16,468 nucleotides of DNA from Mucilaginibacter sp. UBA4741 (GTDB lineage Bacteria; Bacteroidota; Bacteroidia; Sphingobacteriales; Sphingobacteriaceae), in contig DHIR01000117.1 of the NCBI GenBank assembly GCA_002403905.1, positions 1 to 16,468 on the forward strand, given 5' to 3'. Below, in pieces: positions 15,500-16,468 of the stretch. The translations under genes and the position numbers were made by a program. The number at the start of each line of letters is the position of its first letter. Position 1 is the first letter of the stretch. The notes under the pieces were generated by a model, which saw nothing but the letters and a program-made list of their open reading frames with translations, did not search any database and was not told the DNA's origin.

Positions 15500-15513
15500 A
15501 TACGAGTAAAAAT

Positions 15514-15521
15514 CAAATATA
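15514..15521 (-). promoter_or_regulatory. Candidate -7 element for the acyl-CoA dehydrogenase gene
   Basis: On the minus strand this reads TATATTTG, matching TAnnTTTG, 14 bp before the ATG at 15499, giving a leader of fewer than about 10 nt. The -33 region is T-rich without a clean TTG. The terminator at 15553-15586 lies just upstream and would separate this gene from any leftward transcript beginning further right. Confidence 0.4.
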
Positions 15522-15552
15522 TAAATTATTATGCATGCATAGTAAAAAATTG

Positions 15553-15586
15553 GGCAAAAAAAGAGAGCTCTTTTGAAGCTCTCTTT
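15553..15586 (-). terminator. Leftward intrinsic terminator
   Basis: A perfect 10-bp stem, AAAGAGAGCT / AGCTCTCTTT (15577-15586 and 15560-15569 on the minus strand), with a 7-nt loop, continues into a run of seven T's on the minus strand. On the plus strand the stem is followed by CCCC, so it works leftward only. No annotated leftward gene lies between it and 15862, which implies an unannotated transcript. Confidence 0.78.
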
Positions 15587-15716
15587 CCCCTAATTAATTT
15601 AAACTATTGATTAAACCCAATACAAAGAACAAAAAACCTCAGCTTGGGTGTCTGAGAATTCACTTATACGTTAGTGCCTACATAAAAGTTTCATAGGTAG
15701 ATGCAGGGCGCTTTGG
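15553..15716 (-). ncRNA. Candidate small RNA, about 160 nt, leftward
   Basis: The 363-bp gap 15500-15862 has no convincing ORF, but on the minus strand it has all parts of a small RNA gene: a TACATTTG promoter element (15722-15729), foldable sequence, and a strong terminator (15553-15586). Predicted helices are CTAC/GTAG (closing about 15677-15699), CACT/AGTG, and CTCAG/CTGAG (15638-15656). The CTCAG hairpin is followed by six T's and could be an internal terminator giving an ~80-nt form. Its loop ACCCAA can pair with TTGGGT further 3', a possible pseudoknot. Known Bacteroidota RNAs such as 6S are possible, but I could not match any by eye; tmRNA and SRP RNA hallmarks are absent. Ends are approximate. 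Confidence 0.5.
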
Positions 15717-15721
15717 TATAG

Positions 15722-15752
15722 CAAATGTATTGCCATTAGGCCATGCCAACAA
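15722..15752 (-). promoter_or_regulatory. Candidate promoter of the small RNA
   Basis: On the minus strand, TACATTTG (15722-15729) matches TAnnTTTG. TTGTTG (15747-15752) lies upstream, with spacings of 17 or 20 bp for the two possible TTG -33 cores (consensus about 19). The start would fall near 15714-15717. Confidence 0.5.
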
Positions 15753-15862
15753 TGACTTATTCGTCAGAATTAAAAAATAAATTTTTGTAAAATTTATACT
15801 ATTTTAGCATAATAAAAGTTAGATTTTGTTTTCTGATATAAAACCATAATTGCCGCCATATC

Positions 15863-16105
15863 ATGTTATTAACTGATTTTGAATATCTTGACAACTCCGA
15901 CAATGCCTTTAAGCGCAAAATTTCACTGCAGATAAAAAGGCTGAGAAGGCAGAACCAGGTAACCCAGGAGAAGTTTTACTCTGATACAAACATTAATATT
16001 GCAAGGCTTGAATCGGGTAAAATTGATATCCGTATAGAGACCTTACGCAAGGTTTGTTATTACTTTGATGTCTCTTTATCCGGTTTTTTTAGAGGGATTT
16101 ATTAA
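15863..16105 (+). CDS. Small XRE-family helix-turn-helix regulator
   Basis: An 80-aa protein, almost entirely an HTH_3/Cro-C1 domain. Helix 1 is 'KRKISLQIKRLRRQ' (17-30), the HTH core is 'VTQEKFYSDTNINIARLESGK' split across 33-53 ('TQEKF' helix 2, 'NINIARLESG' recognition helix), and 'RIETLRKVCYYFDVSLSGFF' fits helices 4-5 around 57-76. The 'ARLESG' and 'LxKVcxyfdVs' motifs are typical. No effector or toxin domain is present and no partner gene is adjacent, so it is not an obvious toxin-antitoxin pair. The start is the ATG at 15863; the leader is AT-rich with no clear promoter. Targets are unknown; an inverted TTGTATA repeat lies just downstream. Confidence 0.88.
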   Translation: MLLTDFEYLDNSDNAFKRKISLQIKRLRRQNQVTQEKFYSDTNINIARLESGKIDIRIETLRKVCYYFDVSLSGFFRGIY

Positions 16106-16120
16106 AAACAGGTTTGGCTT

Positions 16121-16162
16121 GTTGTATAAAAAATGTACAGTTTTCCGCATATTGTATACAAC
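16121..16162. repeat. TTGTATA inverted repeat, operator-like
   Basis: GTTGTATA (16121-16128) and TATACAAC (16155-16162) are perfect 8-bp inverted repeats. The right half lies in the 10-bp palindrome TTGTATACAA (16152-16161), and TGTACA lies between the arms (16134-16139). There is no T-tract, so it is not a terminator. It may be a binding site for the adjacent XRE regulator. The rest of 16106-16272 is AT-rich and shows nothing else I can name. Confidence 0.4.
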
Positions 16163-16272
16163 CTCGTGCTTTTTTAAATACAGAATAAAGTATTATACTA
16201 TAACTTTATATAGAACAAATATATGTTAAGGCTCTGGAAATGTGCATTTTAATATTTTTTTTAAAAAATAGC

Positions 16273-16302
16273 TTGTGTAATAAAAAATGAAGGGTATATT
16301 TG
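16273..16302 (+). promoter_or_regulatory. Promoter of tRNA-Asp
   Basis: TTG (16273-16275), a 19-bp spacer, then TATATTTG (16295-16302) matches the Bacteroidota consensus TTG-N19-TAnnTTTG exactly. It ends 11 bp before the mature tRNA 5' end, so the primary transcript would carry only a short 5' leader. Confidence 0.8.
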
Positions 16303-16313
16303 CCATCCCAAAC

Positions 16314-16387
16314 GGAGTGGTAGTTCAGCTGGTTAGAATACATGCCTGTCACGCATGGGGTCGCGGGTTCGAGTCCCGTCCATTCCG
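16314..16387 (+). tRNA. tRNA-Asp (anticodon GTC)
   Basis: A complete 74-nt cloverleaf. The acceptor stem GGAGTGG pairs with CCATTCC (one G-T pair); discriminator base is G. The D-stem is GTTC/GAAT. The anticodon stem CATGC/GCATG closes the loop CTGTCAC with GTC at 16348-16350. The T-arm carries the canonical GGTTCGAGTCC. CCA is not encoded. The gene stands alone with its own promoter and terminator. Confidence 0.97.
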
Positions 16388-16410
16388 CTTTTTCAATAGC
16401 AAAATTGACA

Positions 16411-16446
16411 AAAACCCCTTAAATGATATCATTTAAGGGGTTTTTT
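16411..16446. terminator. Perfect-palindrome terminator after tRNA-Asp
   Basis: A perfect 34-bp palindrome with 17-bp arms (16411-16427 / 16428-16444) centred on ATGATATCAT. Its GGGG/CCCC stem is followed by TTTTTTGTTTTT on the plus strand and preceded by a run of A's, so it can also act leftward. Confidence 0.9.
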
Positions 16447-16468
16447 GTTTTTAGAACATACCAAAATA

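Noticed and set aside
15553..15716. Candidate RNA as tmRNA or SRP RNA
   Set aside because: It lacks the tRNA-like alanine ends and tag frame of tmRNA and the GGAAG/AGCA tetraloop region of SRP RNA.
15863..16105. XRE protein as antitoxin of a toxin-antitoxin pair
   Set aside because: No toxin-like ORF is adjacent on either strand; the flanks are non-coding or hold the tRNA.
16314..16446. tRNA-Asp as an integration (att) site for a mobile element
   Set aside because: No integrase gene and no direct repeat of the tRNA 3' end are visible; the window ends 22 bp after the terminator.

Overview
The window reads as chromosomal DNA of a Bacteroidota member, most likely Sphingobacteriaceae (Mucilaginibacter/Pedobacter-like). 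This rests on TAnnTTTG -7 promoter elements, A/T-rich leaders without Shine-Dalgarno sites, SusC-type carboxypeptidase-regulatory and plug motifs, signal peptides ending in '..AQ', and palindromic intergenic repeats. The genus is inference. No insertion sequence, prophage or CRISPR array is visible.

Layout: (1) 52-2482, leftward: an uncharacterised 182-aa protein, an L-Ala-D/L-Glu-type dipeptide epimerase (4-bp ATGA overlap) and a WalJ/YycJ-like metallo-beta-lactamase-fold protein. (2) 2499-2651: divergent promoter elements, then a 36-bp-arm palindromic repeat in the presumed leader of the next gene. (3) 2667-3656, rightward: an unknown 329-aa protein whose N-terminus looks like a decayed HNH/zinc-finger module. 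It overlaps tail-to-tail by 32 bp with (4) 3625-7089, a tight leftward operon of outer-membrane protein, MmcQ/YjbR protein, secreted M14 peptidase and rhomboid protease (gaps 3, 3 and 0 bp, two TTG starts). (5) 7170-8426: pepT, followed by a second palindromic repeat at the convergent junction.

(6) 8527-13003 is the most unusual part. An ECF-type sigma factor (10307-10876) overlaps by 11 bp a large single-pass membrane protein in the anti-sigma position (8527-10317). Divergently from them runs a secreted von Willebrand A/YfbK-like protein (10973-13003). Both large proteins carry pieces of a SusC-type TonB-dependent receptor N-terminus (carboxypeptidase-regulatory domain, 'xIRGYVKR' TonB-box-like stretch, plug start), but neither has the beta-barrel. 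The 96-bp divergent promoter region is a nested, nearly concentric inverted repeat. I infer one cell-envelope signalling or regulatory unit.

(7) 13085-15499: a secreted TlpA-like thioredoxin-fold protein and an acyl-CoA dehydrogenase, both leftward. (8) 15500-15862 has no protein gene. It holds a leftward promoter-like element, foldable sequence and a strong leftward terminator, together a candidate small RNA of about 160 nt. (9) 15863-16446: a small XRE-type regulator, an AT-rich spacer with a TTGTATA inverted repeat, tRNA-Asp(GTC) with its own promoter, and a palindromic terminator.
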